Shown in pieces: positions 36,564 through 49,600 of a stretch of DNA of 64,000 bases. The notes under the pieces were generated by a model. That model had not been told where the DNA came from and ran no database searches. It saw only the letters and a program-made list of their open reading frames with translations. Each line of letters starts with the position of its first letter. Within the stretch, counting starts at the first letter, position 1. The DNA comes from Coprinus comatus (taxonomy: Eukaryota; Basidiomycota; Agaricomycetes; Agaricales; Agaricaceae), in NCBI GenBank assembly GCA_034638255.1, contig JAWPGT010000006.1:620001-684000 (forward strand), given 5' to 3'. Position numbers and translations under genes: made by a program.

Positions 36564-38240
36564 TTATTGCTCCACTACCTTTTCCTTCCCCTTCAAATTG
36601 AAAGTTGGAGGAGCACCGACAGAAGCTAACCTTCTTACTGGTGGAGGTGCTTTCAATGAATTCGGAAGTGAAGGAGATGCTGTTGTTGGTGTTCCTGGCA
36701 ATGACGTTGATTGTGAAGAATTCGAATGAGGATCAAGATTATTGGATGGGTCCGTAGATGATTCTTTCAGTAGGAATTCAACCCATAATCTCGAGAATGA
36801 CTGTATCATGATGAATGAGATACATGGCTTATTGCAATCAGGTTCGCATACCTCAGTTTCGTCCGACTTTTCCAATTCAACACTCTTTCTTCCTCCCCAG
36901 AATCCACCACCACCACCACTCAAATGGTTACTCCCTATTCCGCCAGAGCCACTCCTCTGTAATCCAGATTTACTTCTCTCTTCCTCACCCCAATTCAAGA
37001 TGTTGGCTAACAGGCCTAACATTTCAAACCTTTTTGTATCTTCCCTTCTAGCTGTGAGGAATTGGAGTAACACGTTCGTTACGAGACGTGAGTCTACAGA
37101 GGTTTTGGTTTCAGTTGATGATTGACGAAGACGGCGTAAGGCTTCAATTAAATGTTCGTTCATTATTATAGCTTCATGCCGTAGTTTCGAGATTTGTAGG
37201 GATTTGGATTTGAGTTCTGCTTGGAGGGTTGTGAGTTGGTCGGACGAGGATTGAAGGTCCGTCAATTGGACCTATTTAATATGACTTTAGAATGGGAAAT
37301 TTGAAGAAAAAGAAAAAGAAAGACCTCGGCGTTGAGTGCCCGGGATTTGTATTCTGCCAAGGATAGAGTCAGAGATGAAATTTGGGATTCGTAGGATTTA
37401 ATGGATTGCTCTAGTTCATGGTCTTTCGCTATTTAACAGTATTAGAAAGTTGATACATAGAAGATGAAATGCATACCAGCCTGAAAATCCTGCAATACAG
37501 ATTGCAAGTTCCTAACTTTGTCTTTCTCGATATCTCTTTCCTCCTCCATCATCCTCTCGCGTTCTTTACAAACCTCTACTTCTCGTTTCAGCTCTTCTAG
37601 CCTTCCTTCATACTCTTCAACCAAAGCTTTCTGAGTTTCGGAACTACGTTTATATTCGTCCCTGTCTAAACGGCATTCTTCTAATTGATTTTGGAGGTCA
37701 CGGATTGTACGTTCGGATGAAAGAGTTTCTTGAGACTGGGCTTGAAGTTTGTTACGAAAAGCATCGTGTTGAGTTGTTATAGAAATTAGTTCGGAGTGAG
37801 TGTTCGTTAGTTCGGTTTGGAGAGTGTTGATGGTTGAAGTCAGGTCGTCTCGCTCAGCCGTTAACTGTGTAATTAATTGTTCTTGGCGGTCTAGTTCTTC
37901 CTATCTCTAATCAGTATTGTTTCTTTATTTTGATATGGTGTGGAGGACGTACAGCATCTTGTTTGAGTTTTGCTCCTAAAGTATTACGCATGGTTGAAAC
38001 TTTTGTCAAGAGATTCCTGTGTTGGGTCTCGAGATCCTCCTTTTCCTTAAGGACATCGTTGAGTTGTTGTTGGAGAGAGTCGAGTGTGAGTTGTGATTCT
38101 GTGTGGTGGTGGTGGTGTCGTCCATGGTCATCGACGATTACATAAAAATAGGAATTGTTGATATATTTAATATTTTCTCCCTCTTTCTTCTCCACCAACA
38201 ATGAGAAATCTACTGTCTCTGCCCACAGAGCTGATTTCAT
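36564..38240 (-). CDS. RUD3: Rud3-like golgin with C-terminal GRAB domain
   Basis: Exons (complement): 37953..38240, 37477..37900, 37325..37428, 36852..37271, 36564..36800. Exons 1-4 are almost entirely coiled coil (heptads rich in L, E, Q, K). Exon 4 ends with SRLVTNVLLQFLTARREDTKRF...LGLLANILNW, matching the GRAB (GRIP-related Arf-binding) domain of Rud3/GMAP-210, in which Leu stands where GRIP domains have their Arl1-binding Tyr. A disordered Ser/Pro tail follows. Golgins of this type tether vesicles at the cis-Golgi through Arf1. A 48-bp in-frame intron (36801-36851) would otherwise be translated. The start is uncertain: the in-frame ATG at 38240 overlaps the divergent F-box gene, and the region before the coiled coil reads poorly. 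Confidence 0.8.
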
Positions 38241-41200
38241 CCATACTTTCGTATCTACAATGCCAGGATCTCCTAACTTGCTTGCTCGTATGTTCCTGAG
38301 TTTTTCTCCTGTCTCAATATTTCATTTTTAATCGCTTGAAAATTGAAAAAACAGCTGTGCAAGCAGATATACCGTCTCATCACGGATTCATCGCTCTTCC
38401 AATACACAATAACCCTTTATAAATATCGGTTTTTGGATATCGTCCCTTCTTCTCAAAACATCCCATTCTCAACGCGCTTGAGAGTGTTGAAACAGAGAGA
38501 AGAAGCTTGGAAGAAGCTGGAATGGAAAGGTCGTCATACATTGAAACTGCCCCCTACTGGATCTGTGTATGAGTTTGTTGGAGGGATTTATGGGAATGGA
38601 AGGGAAGATGATAATCGCGTTACGGCGTCGATTTCATTTTTGGAGTTACCTTTAGCTTCGGGTGAGTGTGGAGAAGGTAGTGAGAGTAGGAATGATGGAG
38701 AAGGAGAGAAGAGTTTGTTAAGGACTTGGACTCATGCTATGGGAGATGTTGCTATTATCGATTTCACAATGGATCCTTCACAGAATTTGTTGGTTCTTGT
38801 TGCTTTGGCACCTCCCGAGTACGTCTCTTCTCGCCTTGCTTTTGTATATCAGTTCTAACAAATTCATCAGCTCGAAATATGTATATAACCTTCATCTACG
38901 CACAATATCCACAAATCAGCCACATCCAAAGGCTCCTCTTCCAATTCTGCCATGTCTTGAAAGGCATCCTACGGCCATGACAACTCCGGAATTGTTCACT
39001 GCTGTTCGAGTTCAAGTATCTGGCGATTTGGTAGGATTGTTGATTAAGGATGCACCGGATAACATCGGTGCTCATTTGGAAATCTGGAACTGGTATTCCG
39101 ATCCTCATTATTCGGTATGTTCACCCCTCTCTCGCTCTACGTGTGTGTGGTTGTGATCAATTCTTACTTATTTCTCTTTTTATTCACATCCAGTGTTCGA
39201 TGTCGAGTATAGCTGGAATTGACGACTTTACGTTCCTTTCCCATTCAGCTTTCCTACTTGTACTACCTATTGGTAGATTTGAAGTCTATTCATTCCCGGA
39301 TCCTTTAACCTCGCATATCCCGGTTACCAACGCCACTACCATTGCTTCTTCTTCGAAGACCAGTTCTATTCCAAATTCTTCATCCACAACAATTCAAACT
39401 ACACATGGAACTTCAATCGGAACTTCCTCCGGAATTACAAATGGCACTATCTCACTTGAACTTTTAACATCAACGTCACCATTTCTAACGGATTCGTCAC
39501 CTTGGATGAACGAACGCCTACCCGGACTAGGAAATGTACATGATACTGTTCCTTCTTCATCATGCAAAAATCATAGAGGTTGTCGTCCATTTAAACTTTA
39601 TGCATATGATTTCCCGGAACTTTCGAATGGATATATGTATTGGTATATCTCAATGAGTTGTAATCCTGCTCCTGGTTATGTTCCTCGTTCTAGTTCCGGT
39701 TCTGGTTCTGGTTCTGGTTCTGGTTTGGGTGGAAATATGAAGAAAAGTATGGGTACAGGTGCAGAAAGTGGAATCAAATCAACTGGAACTGGAGGTGAAG
39801 ATGAAAATGAAAATGAAGACAACCCATTCCCTCCTTATAATTCACATGCTCATACATTATTTCAACGACAATCCCAATCCCAATCTCAAACCAATTCTCA
39901 ATCACAATCATCCGTGAATTCTTCGAGTTCAACTTTGGGATATGATGAAGACCGTGAACGTGAAAGAAGAAAAAAGGAAAATCAGAGACAAATATATTAT
40001 CCTCTTCCGGATGAAAGGATACATGCATGTTGTGTATATATTTTTAATCCGAATCAACAAGGACCTGGTGCTCAAAATGCTCACGCCCATGCCCATGCTC
40101 ACGTACCTGCCCCCGGTGGCGCGGCGGTGGGTCTAGGTGTGAATGCGAATGTGGGTGGTGATGGCACTACTGGTACGAACACTGGCATAGGTTCTACTCC
40201 TACTCCTGTTGCTGTTGCATCTACTAGTGTTGGTAGTGGTGCATCTGTTGTGGTTGGGGATACAGCTACAACTACGAGTTTGAATGGAAATTCCAATTCT
40301 GGCATTGCTGCCTCTATTTCGAACATTCCTACCCCGGCGATATCCACTTCTGCTACTACGTCTTCTTCTTCTTCTTCTACTCACAATCATTCCGGTCCCA
40401 ATCCTACTTCCACTTCTAATGGAGTGGAAGAAGAGGAAGAAGAGGAGGAAGTTGATGATGGCCTTGACGAAGATAATAACCAAGTTCACTCTTTTGTATT
40501 CTTCTTAAACTTGAAAATGCTTTTACATCCTCCTGAACAATGGATTAATTGGAAAGAGGTACAAAGGATGAAGGAAAAAAAGGCTGAAGAAGAATGGCAA
40601 CAAAAAATTAGAGAGAGGGATGTAAAGTTTAGAGAAAGAGAGAGGAAGGAGAAAGAGAGGGAGAGAGAGAGGGAGAGGGAGAAACTACCAGAAGATTTGT
40701 TTGCGGATTCCAAGAAACGTTTAGCACCTTTATGGAAAAATTCAAATTCAAATTCAAATTCAAGTTCAAACTCAAACTCGAGCTCGAATTCACCAACAAG
40801 AATATCAACGAGAACGAAAACGACAAACTCGAATCCAAATTCTAATGCTTCAACGAGTTCGAATTCCAGTACTCCTCCTATTATGACTTATGCTGGTGCT
40901 GTATCTTCCAGGTTGGAAACAAGATCATCAAACAAATCGAAAGTGAGGGAGACCAATGACAATAGTGGATATGTGAATGTACAAAATGGGAAGAATAATG
41001 GAGTTGTGAGGGTTCCTGTTAGAAGTGTTGATCATGATTTCTTGCCTCCCATTTCAAGTTCTTCCTCATCTTCATCCTCATCAACCTTGACCAACGGGAA
41101 CACACATCCATATGCACCTTTCCCAAATTTTACATGTCCTCCTGTTGTCATTTGTGATAGTCGTGGTGGAAGTCGCAGTCGTAGTGGAAGTCGTAGTCGT

Positions 41201-43261
41201 AGTCGTAGCGGAAGTCGTAGTGGAGCTCGGGACATGGAAGCGTCAGAAAATGGGAATGTCAATATCTCAAACGGAAATATGAGATCAAGGTCACAACAAG
41301 CTCCAATCCTCATTGTTGACGAGCCTGCATATGGATCTCAAGGACAAGTATACAACAGCACAGAACATTCTTCAACTATACCCCCGCGTAGATCTAGATC
41401 CGGTTCTGGTTCTCATTCTCAAGCCTGGTCTTCGTTTTCACCTTCATCCTCTGGCACCTTTACTTCTGATTCAGGTCCCAGTTCAGGTCCAGGCAACCCC
41501 GAATATACCGGCTCATCATCATCGTCGTCATCAATATCTAAACTAAACAATAACAATAACAGTAACAATAACAGCGCTAGTTCTGGTATACGGCATTCGC
41601 ATACCTCATTTACGTTCAATAACCAACTTCAACCCACACCCTCTTCTTCTCTTCCACCACCACCTCTTGTTCCTCATCCCCCTCACTACTCCAACTCTTA
41701 TTTTGAACCGTCAGAGGCCTGGATTAGGGCTCAACTCCCCAAAACTAACAATAATAACACACTTCCAATACCTTGGGATGTATGGGGACCAACTTCGACA
41801 CGTTGGTTTGAAGAATGTTTGAGTACGGATTGGCAACATGCTATTTATGGTTTGAGGACTGTTGAAAGTGTTAGCATTAGAGAAAGACAGAGGGCTATTG
41901 AAAAAGAAAGGATGAGAATTAGATTACAAGAGTTGAAACAACAAAAGGACATGGAAGAAGAGAAAATTAGACGCCTGAAGGAACTGAAGATGAGGGAGAG
42001 GGAAATGAGAGAAGCTGGGTATGAGTTTGATAGGATCGATTACGATGTGATTATGGGTGATACTGAAATGAGGGTGAGGAAGAGATTGGCTGATTTTGAA
42101 GGGAAGGGGAGGAGTGTGGAACAAGAGTCGAGTCAGCATGATGATCATGAGGACAATAACGAGGATCTAGTGCTGGGATATGAAGTTGATAACGAGCATA
42201 ATATCGTATATTTGGTCCCACCACCCTCGACTTCTACAACGATTCCGAACACGAATGGTCAATCCTTACCGTCAACTTCGAATCACTCCATCGGTGTCCA
42301 TGCTACTCCGAGAACCACAGGTCATAGGCGTCCCAAACGTTTCCTTCGAGTCAGAGATTTCAATCCGCATATAATTGCAGAAACGGAAGCCGAGATACAA
42401 CGGTATGAGATGTTGCGGGTGAAAGAGAAACCTTCTCGGGTCCATATTGAGAATGGGGGTGAAAATGGTAAAGGTAAATGGAAGGGTAAGCAACGTGCAA
42501 CCCCATTGTACCCCATATCAACATCACCCATCCCAATCCATTTGAATATCAATACCAATATCGCATCTCCTCCTCCCACATCATCATCATCTTCCTCCTC
42601 GCCCTCCTCGCTTTTACGCAATCAAAATCAGAAATCAAGTCTTCCCAATGGGCAGATTCCTTATTCTGTCTCAAGTTCTTCGGGAATTACCAGTTCCCCT
42701 TTCACCGGCAACAGCTCTACGACTGTCTTTGGAATGGGAACCGGTAATATCTCATCCTACATACCTCCACCATCATCATCTTCGTCTTCGATCCCAATAT
42801 CAACTTTACCTTTGACAGATGTTTCCGGAGAGAACGGTTATTCTATTCCCATCCTTCCCTATTCCAATAACGCGTCCTTATCATCGCCATTACTCTCACC
42901 TCCACTCACACTATCTACGACCGCAAATGGAAATAGAATACCAACAGTACGTAAACGCGAAAACCCAAAACCAAAAGTGTGGAGCAAAAGACGTGTTGTT
43001 CGTGAACCATCCACAACACCTGTGAATGGCGTGTTTAAGAAGGACATTATCAGTTTGTTACCATATGCCGAGGTTGTATCGGAAGAAACATTTGAAGTAA
43101 CGGACGTCATGATGGATGATTGTCGATTATTGTTGTTGAAAGTAGGTTCATTTGGGTTTCTTCCATCTTAAAGAACAGAAGTACTTATCGAGTTTTTTTT
43201 TTTGCTATTACAGAGAGGTCAGATGGGCAAACTAGAAAGCGTTGAGGTGTTGATGATGTAA
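38201..43261 (+). CDS. Very large F-box protein with long low-complexity insertions
   Basis: Exons 38201..38287, 38355..38818, 38871..39114, 39194..43141, 43214..43261; phases close to 1596 aa. The N-terminus is a short F-box (LLSLPTELISSILSYLQCQDLLTCLLLCKQI), followed by the beta-rich receptor-like region common in Agaricomycete F-box proteins (VRVQVSGDLVGLLI..., WNWYSDPHYS, DDFTFLSHSAFLLVL). Exon 4 then inserts about 1100 residues of Ser/Asn/Gly-rich DNA-level repeats: SGSGSG, HAHAHAH, a Glu run, an Arg/Glu coiled coil, NSNSNSN, and SRSRSGSRS. A recognisable C-terminus resumes (PYAEVVSEETFEVTDVMMDDCRLLLLK). It would act as an SCF ubiquitin-ligase substrate receptor through Skp1. Confidence 0.85.
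39695..42620 (+). repeat. Cluster of coding microsatellites in the F-box gene
   Basis: Many short in-frame tandem repeats occur: GGTTCT at about 39697-39724, GCYCAY near 40080-40100, GAGAGR at 40636-40682, AATTCA at 40740-40770, CGTAGT/AGTCGT at 41158-41222, AACAAT near 41547-41575, and TCATCW runs near 41055-41080 and 42580-42600. All keep the frame open, so they look tolerated in disordered protein. Confidence 0.8.
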
Positions 43262-44812
43262 AAAAGATTACAATACCGGTAACAAGGCGCGTTGAAAAAG
43301 AACGCGCGTTAACGAAAGACGCCAAAGAACAACTTCTGGGTAAGAAGTTTACGAGAATTCCCTTTCAAAACCCATTCGTGTTATATATTTGGACCGGAAC
43401 TTATACGGAATACAGGTATTTTGACAAATGACTCACCAATACTATGGAGAATACTATATTTTTTTCCCTTTTCCCCTTTCTTTTCCTTTTCTACTGTACC
43501 AAATCCGAAAAAAACAAGTATAAAATCAGATTCATGTGTCATTTTTTTTCTTTTTCTTCCATCACCAATTCCAGAAGCACATATTCCGTTGATATCGTTC
43601 TCCTTTTTCATACATTGTCCACAAAATAAAAACTCCCTAGGTACTAATGGAGGTTTTTTTTCGTACTAGGCTTATATCACTTATATCCTCAAATCAACCT
43701 TTTTCCTTTCATACACAAGGTTATTAAACCCTTGGGCTCTGGCATTATCTAATGATAATGCTGTTGAAAAATATCCTTGGTCACCGGTCACCGATCGGTA
43801 CTTTGAGTGTCCGTTACCTGATAAAAAAACTTGAGTGGGTTTTAGATCTTCTATGTGACTGAACGGCAGTATTGGCCTTGTGATTATTTATAAGCAGCGG
43901 TGAATCTAAAGGGTCTACAGGTAATGAAAAATCGCCGGTAGCAAATCATAACAGTGGTGATAGCGTTTTCACCAACCATCAAGTCCATGCGTATAAAACA
44001 TTTTACTTTACAGTGATCTGAAATCTCTTCTGCTACCTAATTAGTGGTTGTGACAATGAGCGCAAAATGATACATCAACACATACATAATGAATAATCCC
44101 TTATTAATAAATGCGTGGAGAAAGTTATTCAAAGGATCCATAATATGGTATACTGTATACAAATACATAGGTCCGGGAAACCCGCACGGAATGGAGAACT
44201 ACCGTTAACCAGCGATCCATCCATTTTTCCGCCATTGCAGAAGCTCTGAAGTTATTCCTCATAAAAAAGGCAATATACCATACATGTACATTCATACAAT
44301 AGCTATTGACACCGCCTGATGGAGTTTGGCTCTATGGCATGCTTGTTATTATATTGTAATACCTATGTTGCCCTGCATGAGGTATCTTTTAATTTACAGT
44401 AACTTGTACTTCTTCATCTCGCTTAATAGGCGGATCAAGACTATACCTATACATACTTACACTACCTCCAAATTTATCTGTAGCTTCTTGGAATGATACT
44501 TTTGGTCGGTGCAATAAACTCGCGAGAACCAGGCATATAACCTAAGCCCTCGCAAAAAAAGGTATTCACTTTACCCACATACGTATGACATGCACCCTCT
44601 TGTCATAGAGTCCGACTCGGGTAACAACAAAGAAGAAGAACTGAAAACAGTCTAGTTGGTAGTTGCGGCGGTTGACATTAACTTAATCCCTAAGCAGGCC
44701 CCTTAAAGCCATAAAGTAGAACGGAAACCTTGGGGCACACTGACATACATGGTACTCTACGTGCCAGGATCCAGATGGGCGGAAATGGCAGTCGATATCA
44801 AAATGCATTCAT

Positions 44813-44853
44813 AACAACAATAACAACAATAACAACAACAGTAACAGCAACAA
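44813..44853 (+). repeat. Trinucleotide-like repeat (AACAAT/AACAAC)n
   Basis: About 40 bp of imperfect AAC/AAT triplets in the gene-free interval downstream of DUS1. Confidence 0.75.
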
Positions 44854-45137
44854 CATAGTTGATGATCCCTGGACTCTGAAGATTCTTTGGCATATTGTCA
44901 ACAGTTCCGTACTGTTTCCGTGTCGGGATTGTTGGGGTTTTTCTAGTCTGTTGTTTGATAATATGAATATGTTTATATAGTCTTGGGCCGATTCATATAG
45001 ACTCTGACAGCAACTTGAAGAGCAGAATGCAATCGTGTAAGAATATAAAGGAGTTGACAAGAAAGCTGTTCGAACGCCCAAGGCTATAAGAGTAACAACC
45101 ACTACCCATAACTATACAACTTGTGGTTTGGCAACAT

Positions 45138-45172
45138 TTTTTTTTTTTTTTTCATTTTAACGTCCTGGAGGC
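45138..45172 (-). mobile_element. Ultra-short 5'-truncated poly(A) retroposon copy 1
   Basis: On the complement only about 20 bp of element (ending GGACGTTAAAATG) precede a poly(A) run of about 16. A direct repeat TGGCAACAT flanks it at 45129-45137 and 45173-45181, as expected for a target-site duplication. The same 3' end occurs at 51.0 kb and 57.55 kb. Confidence 0.75.
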
Positions 45173-45382
45173 TGGCAACATGTTCGATGGAGATGTTGAA
45201 TAAGGTGGACAACCTGAACACAAGGAACGTCTGGGGATACCGGTATTTCTGATTATTTCGGGGGTAGCGTGGTGGTAAATGGATGTCACGTTGATCGGTT
45301 TGATGAGATAGGTAGGTCCAAGGTAGGTCTACAATAAGCGACGCAAGGTATACCAAAATCTACAAACCTAAAGGATATGGGT

Positions 45383-46636
45383 TCATTCGAATAGGCACGA
45401 ACCGATAGGCTCATCACTATAGTCGGGAACAATCTCCTCATCGCTATCCCAAGTCCCAAGTGAAGACCTTGGTTTTCGCCCACGCCACTTCTCGACTCTG
45501 AAGGATACAAGATGTTCCACTTCTTCCAAAGTTTTGGTTGCAGAAAGAGCTGTTCGGAATTTGGTAAACAAGGCCTTCTACCACTGTAGGATTTCATATA
45601 ATTATGGGTTAATGATGACGCAAACTTGAGGAACAACCCACCACTGGTACTCAATGAAATGCCGTATATGAGTCTGAATTGCCTTAAGCGAGACGGTGTT
45701 AAAGAACTCGCGACACAGAGAAAGGTACTCTAGGGACACTTGAACAGGGTCTGGAATCGCCTCGGTGAATATACTAAGCGATCAGTTAATGTTGGATGCT
45801 TGTGTTACAAGTGACACTCACTATGGATTGTTAAGTAACATTTCGCCTACCATGAGGCCATCTGCACCAGTGAACTCTAAATTTGTCTGCAAATCGGAGT
45901 GTGCTCGCACGTTTCCATTGCTAATCACAGGAATAGACAAGTTGTCCTTTAACCTCCTAACTTCTGAGAGGTCAGCTGCTCCTTGCCGGCGCCTTTTGGC
46001 AGAGACTGTTCTAGCGTGAAGGGTAATCCACGATGCACCACAGTCTTCTAATCGCCAACCTAGTTCTAACGTGTTCGATGTGGGTTGACATAGGCGAAGC
46101 TTTGCGGCAACAGGAACATTAAAGGACTGCACCATAGATGAGACTATTGGTCAGTCAGCATTTTAACCGGCGACTATTACACACGAGCCGACATGCCTAT
46201 ATTCTCCAGCAAGGGCCAATCTCTTTGTCCTAAAAGATAAGCACCATAATGTCCGTCTCGAGCATGCTCTTGAGGGCAACCGATATTTAAATCTGCGATC
46301 CTTTGCATATTGGAATGAGACAACAACTTTAGTTAGAGTCAAAAGTCAGTCACCGATTCCTTGACAATGATTTTGTATCTTTCGTCCAGCCTGGACAATT
46401 TGTTCAGTATCATTGCCACATAGTTGTACCACAACAGGTCCTTCGAGGCCAAATGCAGGGGTAGACAAGTCTCTTAGGTGGTATTCCAGATATTCTTGAT
46501 CATTAAGGAGTCTGTCTGGCATAAGCATTTGTGTATATGCAAGAGTGGCACCATGTTTTCGCGCAAGAATTCGAAATGGTAAATCCGACTGGCCAACCAT
46601 TGGTGCAGCAATAAAATGGAAATATGTCTTGTCCAT
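45383..46636 (-). CDS. DUS1: tRNA-dihydrouridine synthase, Dus1 type
   Basis: Exons (complement): 46354..46636, 46197..46292, 45822..46143, 45638..45773, 45383..45577; 343 aa with the start at 46636, phases close. The FMN barrel begins FIAAPMVGQSDLPFRILARKHGATLAYTQML. The catalytic Cys region is LNIGCPQEHARDGHYGAYLL. PVISNGNV and GADGLMVGEMLLNNPYIF follow, and the C-terminal helical domain contains ALFTKFRTALSATKTLEEVEHL. Dus1 reduces U16/U17 in the tRNA D-loop. An upstream ATG at 46731 is in another frame; a further 5' exon is possible. The intron at 46144-46196 fits best as GC-AG. Confidence 0.9.
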
Positions 46637-49600
46637 GGAAAGGATGTGGCGGAAAGAAGATACACTAAGATTATGATATTTTCCCACGAACACAGATTTT
46701 CCACCGCTCTCTGTAAATCGTCTTTTTCCATATAATCATCACCAGGTATTAACCAACCCTGCAGGTCTGTTTCGGAGATGTTCGTCTATCTCATTCAAAG
46801 AGCATTGTTGATGTTTATCACGGATAACTGACCACAGGGAATGAAATTAGGGACGACCTACTAGGACACCTTGAGAGAAACCCAGCCATCTGGTCCAAAC
46901 AAAACAATCATAGCTTGATCATAGCACATTTGAACACTTCCTCGTCGGCGTGGCTTCGTCCAGCTGAGATGTGACTTACGGAGCTGGTGTCATATGTAGA
47001 TATAACTTCTGAGATCCGTTTCGTTTTACCTTATCTCCCCCACTGGATCTGGTTTTTCTATAGCGCGGTCATGTCGGAGACTACCTTGTGGCCTTTCGAT
47101 AAAGGGCATGAGAACTCCACCAAGGAATTCCAGGAAGGAAAGGATCATCAACTTCACCTTCATCTGGGGTATATGTTCTCGGGACTCTGGGTCGGCAAGT
47201 TTCTCTATAGATACGTGTCATTAACTCCCGAATGTCTTTATACTGTATTTCTAGCAGCACTGAAGCAGATGCTTGTATCAGCCAAATAATGAATTCTCAA
47301 GTTAACTTGTCATGAATATGTGTCGAAGACCAACTAGTTGGAACAGAAGCTCCTTATTCAGGTGATTCTTAAAGCATTCTAGTGCACCGAGGATAACGGG
47401 AAGAGCGTGAACCTCCTTCAAATATGCCGGTACAATTTTTCCCAAGAAGGAAAACTTTTGATGATTTTTTTTGAATGGTCAGACAAATTCTCAAACTCAC
47501 TCAGGCTGTAACTCGGACCGGAAAACAGGACCCAAACTTATTGTGAAGGAGCACAGGAGCACACATGCAAAGGTTGAAGCTTTACAAGAACTTTGTAATG
47601 TGTGAGACTTTTACGGCGGTGAAGTACCCACTTTTTGGTTCATCTCTCGCGTGTTAGGTCCGGACGACAGCGGTGATCTCAGGTGTCTACTTAATTGTAA
47701 ACCTAGTCTCAACTTTCTCACATACAGCATCTCTTTTGTTTATGTACATTTCAGCCCACGCAGAAGATCAATGCTCGAATCGAAGAGATGGAGTTAAGTA
47801 TTTTTAACACATGGCCATAATAATGCTGTTGATCTATATACGTAAAAGGTTGTTGGATGAGCGTGGTGAGATTCGTAAGCATGGATGGAGAAATAGGTTG
47901 CAGGTTCTGTTCTTAGAACCGTAGAGGCACTCCAATGACGTTAACCTCAGTGATCGATTCTGACATTCAATCAAGGCTTCCGTGGTTGCCCAGTTTGCAC
48001 ACAATTTACAATTTCTATAACCCCGTTCAAAGACCTTTAGAAGTGTACTTCGGATATACCCATAAATGTGGGTGTTTGTGACACGACCTCCAATTCATTG
48101 CGAACATCGCGACCCTCTTGGCATAATTTTACAAACAGTTCACCCACTGTTGTTTTAACTAGTGCAGACAACATCCCTGCAACACCGGCGGAAACAGTGA
48201 CTCTACTAGATTAATCAAATCTTGAATAAAGTAATGATTATAGGAGGGATTCGCGTCGGTGAGAACTTGCTCCTCGACTTGACTGTTCCTTATGATGACA
48301 TTTTTATACAGTTACCCGTACATATCCCAAGACGGAATATTTCCCAGTGGGTATCTCTCACCTATCAATCAATCAAAATTGGAAATTCTTCGAAGTTCTG
48401 GTCCGTCATCCGTCTAAAGATCTGTGCATAGAAATTCGAACATATGACCTTTCTTGTCCATAGATATTCTTATTATTGCCCACCGCCGTGGGGATTATAC
48501 TACCTGTGAACCATGGAGAACATAGAGGTTTCTTTGGAACTTTCTACAGATCAGAACCGCGAAATCGGGGGCAACGAAGCGAAGACATTCCAAAGTTATT
48601 TTCGTTATGGTGTCACAAATTCTCGACATTTTTAAAGGCTCATCGAAAACGCATAAATATGGATGAACACAGTTCCCGGTGATATGAACAAGAACACCGA
48701 TTCTGTCAAGCTAACGCAAACACTATATCCGCTAAGTGCCACAGTGCCACAGGATATTTGAATACTCTTTGTAAAATGTCAAATAAGTTACCTCGAGCCC
48801 GTCAATAAAGACATAGCGGGCCGCTGATACCGTCATCAATCCATCTTTATTGAATATTGATCGCCAGACCTGGATGATAACCTAGGATAACCCTTATTAT
48901 CTGATCGGGTGTATCCTAGTGTATCGTGTAGAAGTAAAAGATTGCAATTGATGTCTGAAGTTGTGCCATGTGTCGGAGCCAACAACCAATTTCCGATTGA
49001 GCCCTTCTAATACTATATTACTATTGCACGTGTTCCAGGTTTTCGATGATCAATAGAACTTGTAGATGCATATAGAGTTGGCATAGTTTTTGGGTAAGTG
49101 TTTATTTTAATTTCATTTACTTGAGGTGAATAGACTAACAAAGCATGTTATAGTATGAGGAGCCTGAGGTCTAAGAGTTCATGTCAATTTATTAAAGATC
49201 AAGAGACACCTCAAGGTCTTACAATGCACTCAACCCTGCTCTGGACTAACTACCATAATAGAAAATCATGTTCAGGAGTGACTATCAGCCACTTCTCAGA
49301 CCGCATGATTATAATTGAAACAATCGCCCTAATGGAAGAAGGGCTCTTATTTCCGTGAATGTAAACTCATTCACAACGTATGTACTAGATTCAATATGCC
49401 TCGAGTCTCAACCTCGTTCCCCTGAGTTCAGGGTCGTCTGATCACCAAAACTTCGGTTCAACTCCACCATAGATGTCATGTAGTACTCGACCTGAAGACC
49501 ACCATAATTTTCTTCAATATGACTTATCTGAATTGTAGTGGGTTTATTCTCTTGGGTTTATTTCACATTGTTCTATGATTGCCGGTTACTACTTGTTACT

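Larger units (their letters stand above)
43262..45382. other. Convergent gene-free interval, about 2.1 kb
   Basis: No gene was recognised between the F-box and DUS1 stop codons. It contains a GGTCACCGGTCACCG palindromic stretch near 43788-43802, a CAA/ATA-rich tract at 44813-44853, and a 5'-truncated retroposon at 45138-45172 (separate entry). Confidence 0.5.

Noticed and set aside
36564..37271. GRIP-domain golgin (Imh1/golgin-245 type)
   Set aside because: The key GRIP Tyr is absent and RLVTNVLLQFL...DTKRFEMLGLLANILNW fits the GRAB domain of Rud3/GMAP-210 better.
43786..43804. GGTCACCGGTCACCG palindrome as a regulatory operator
   Set aside because: A shorter version also occurs near 51.16 kb, but both lie far from any gene start; no factor could be named.
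46987..47289. 100-aa plus-strand frame downstream of nothing recognisable
   Set aside because: There are no homology-like motifs and no splice partners; it is probably a chance frame.
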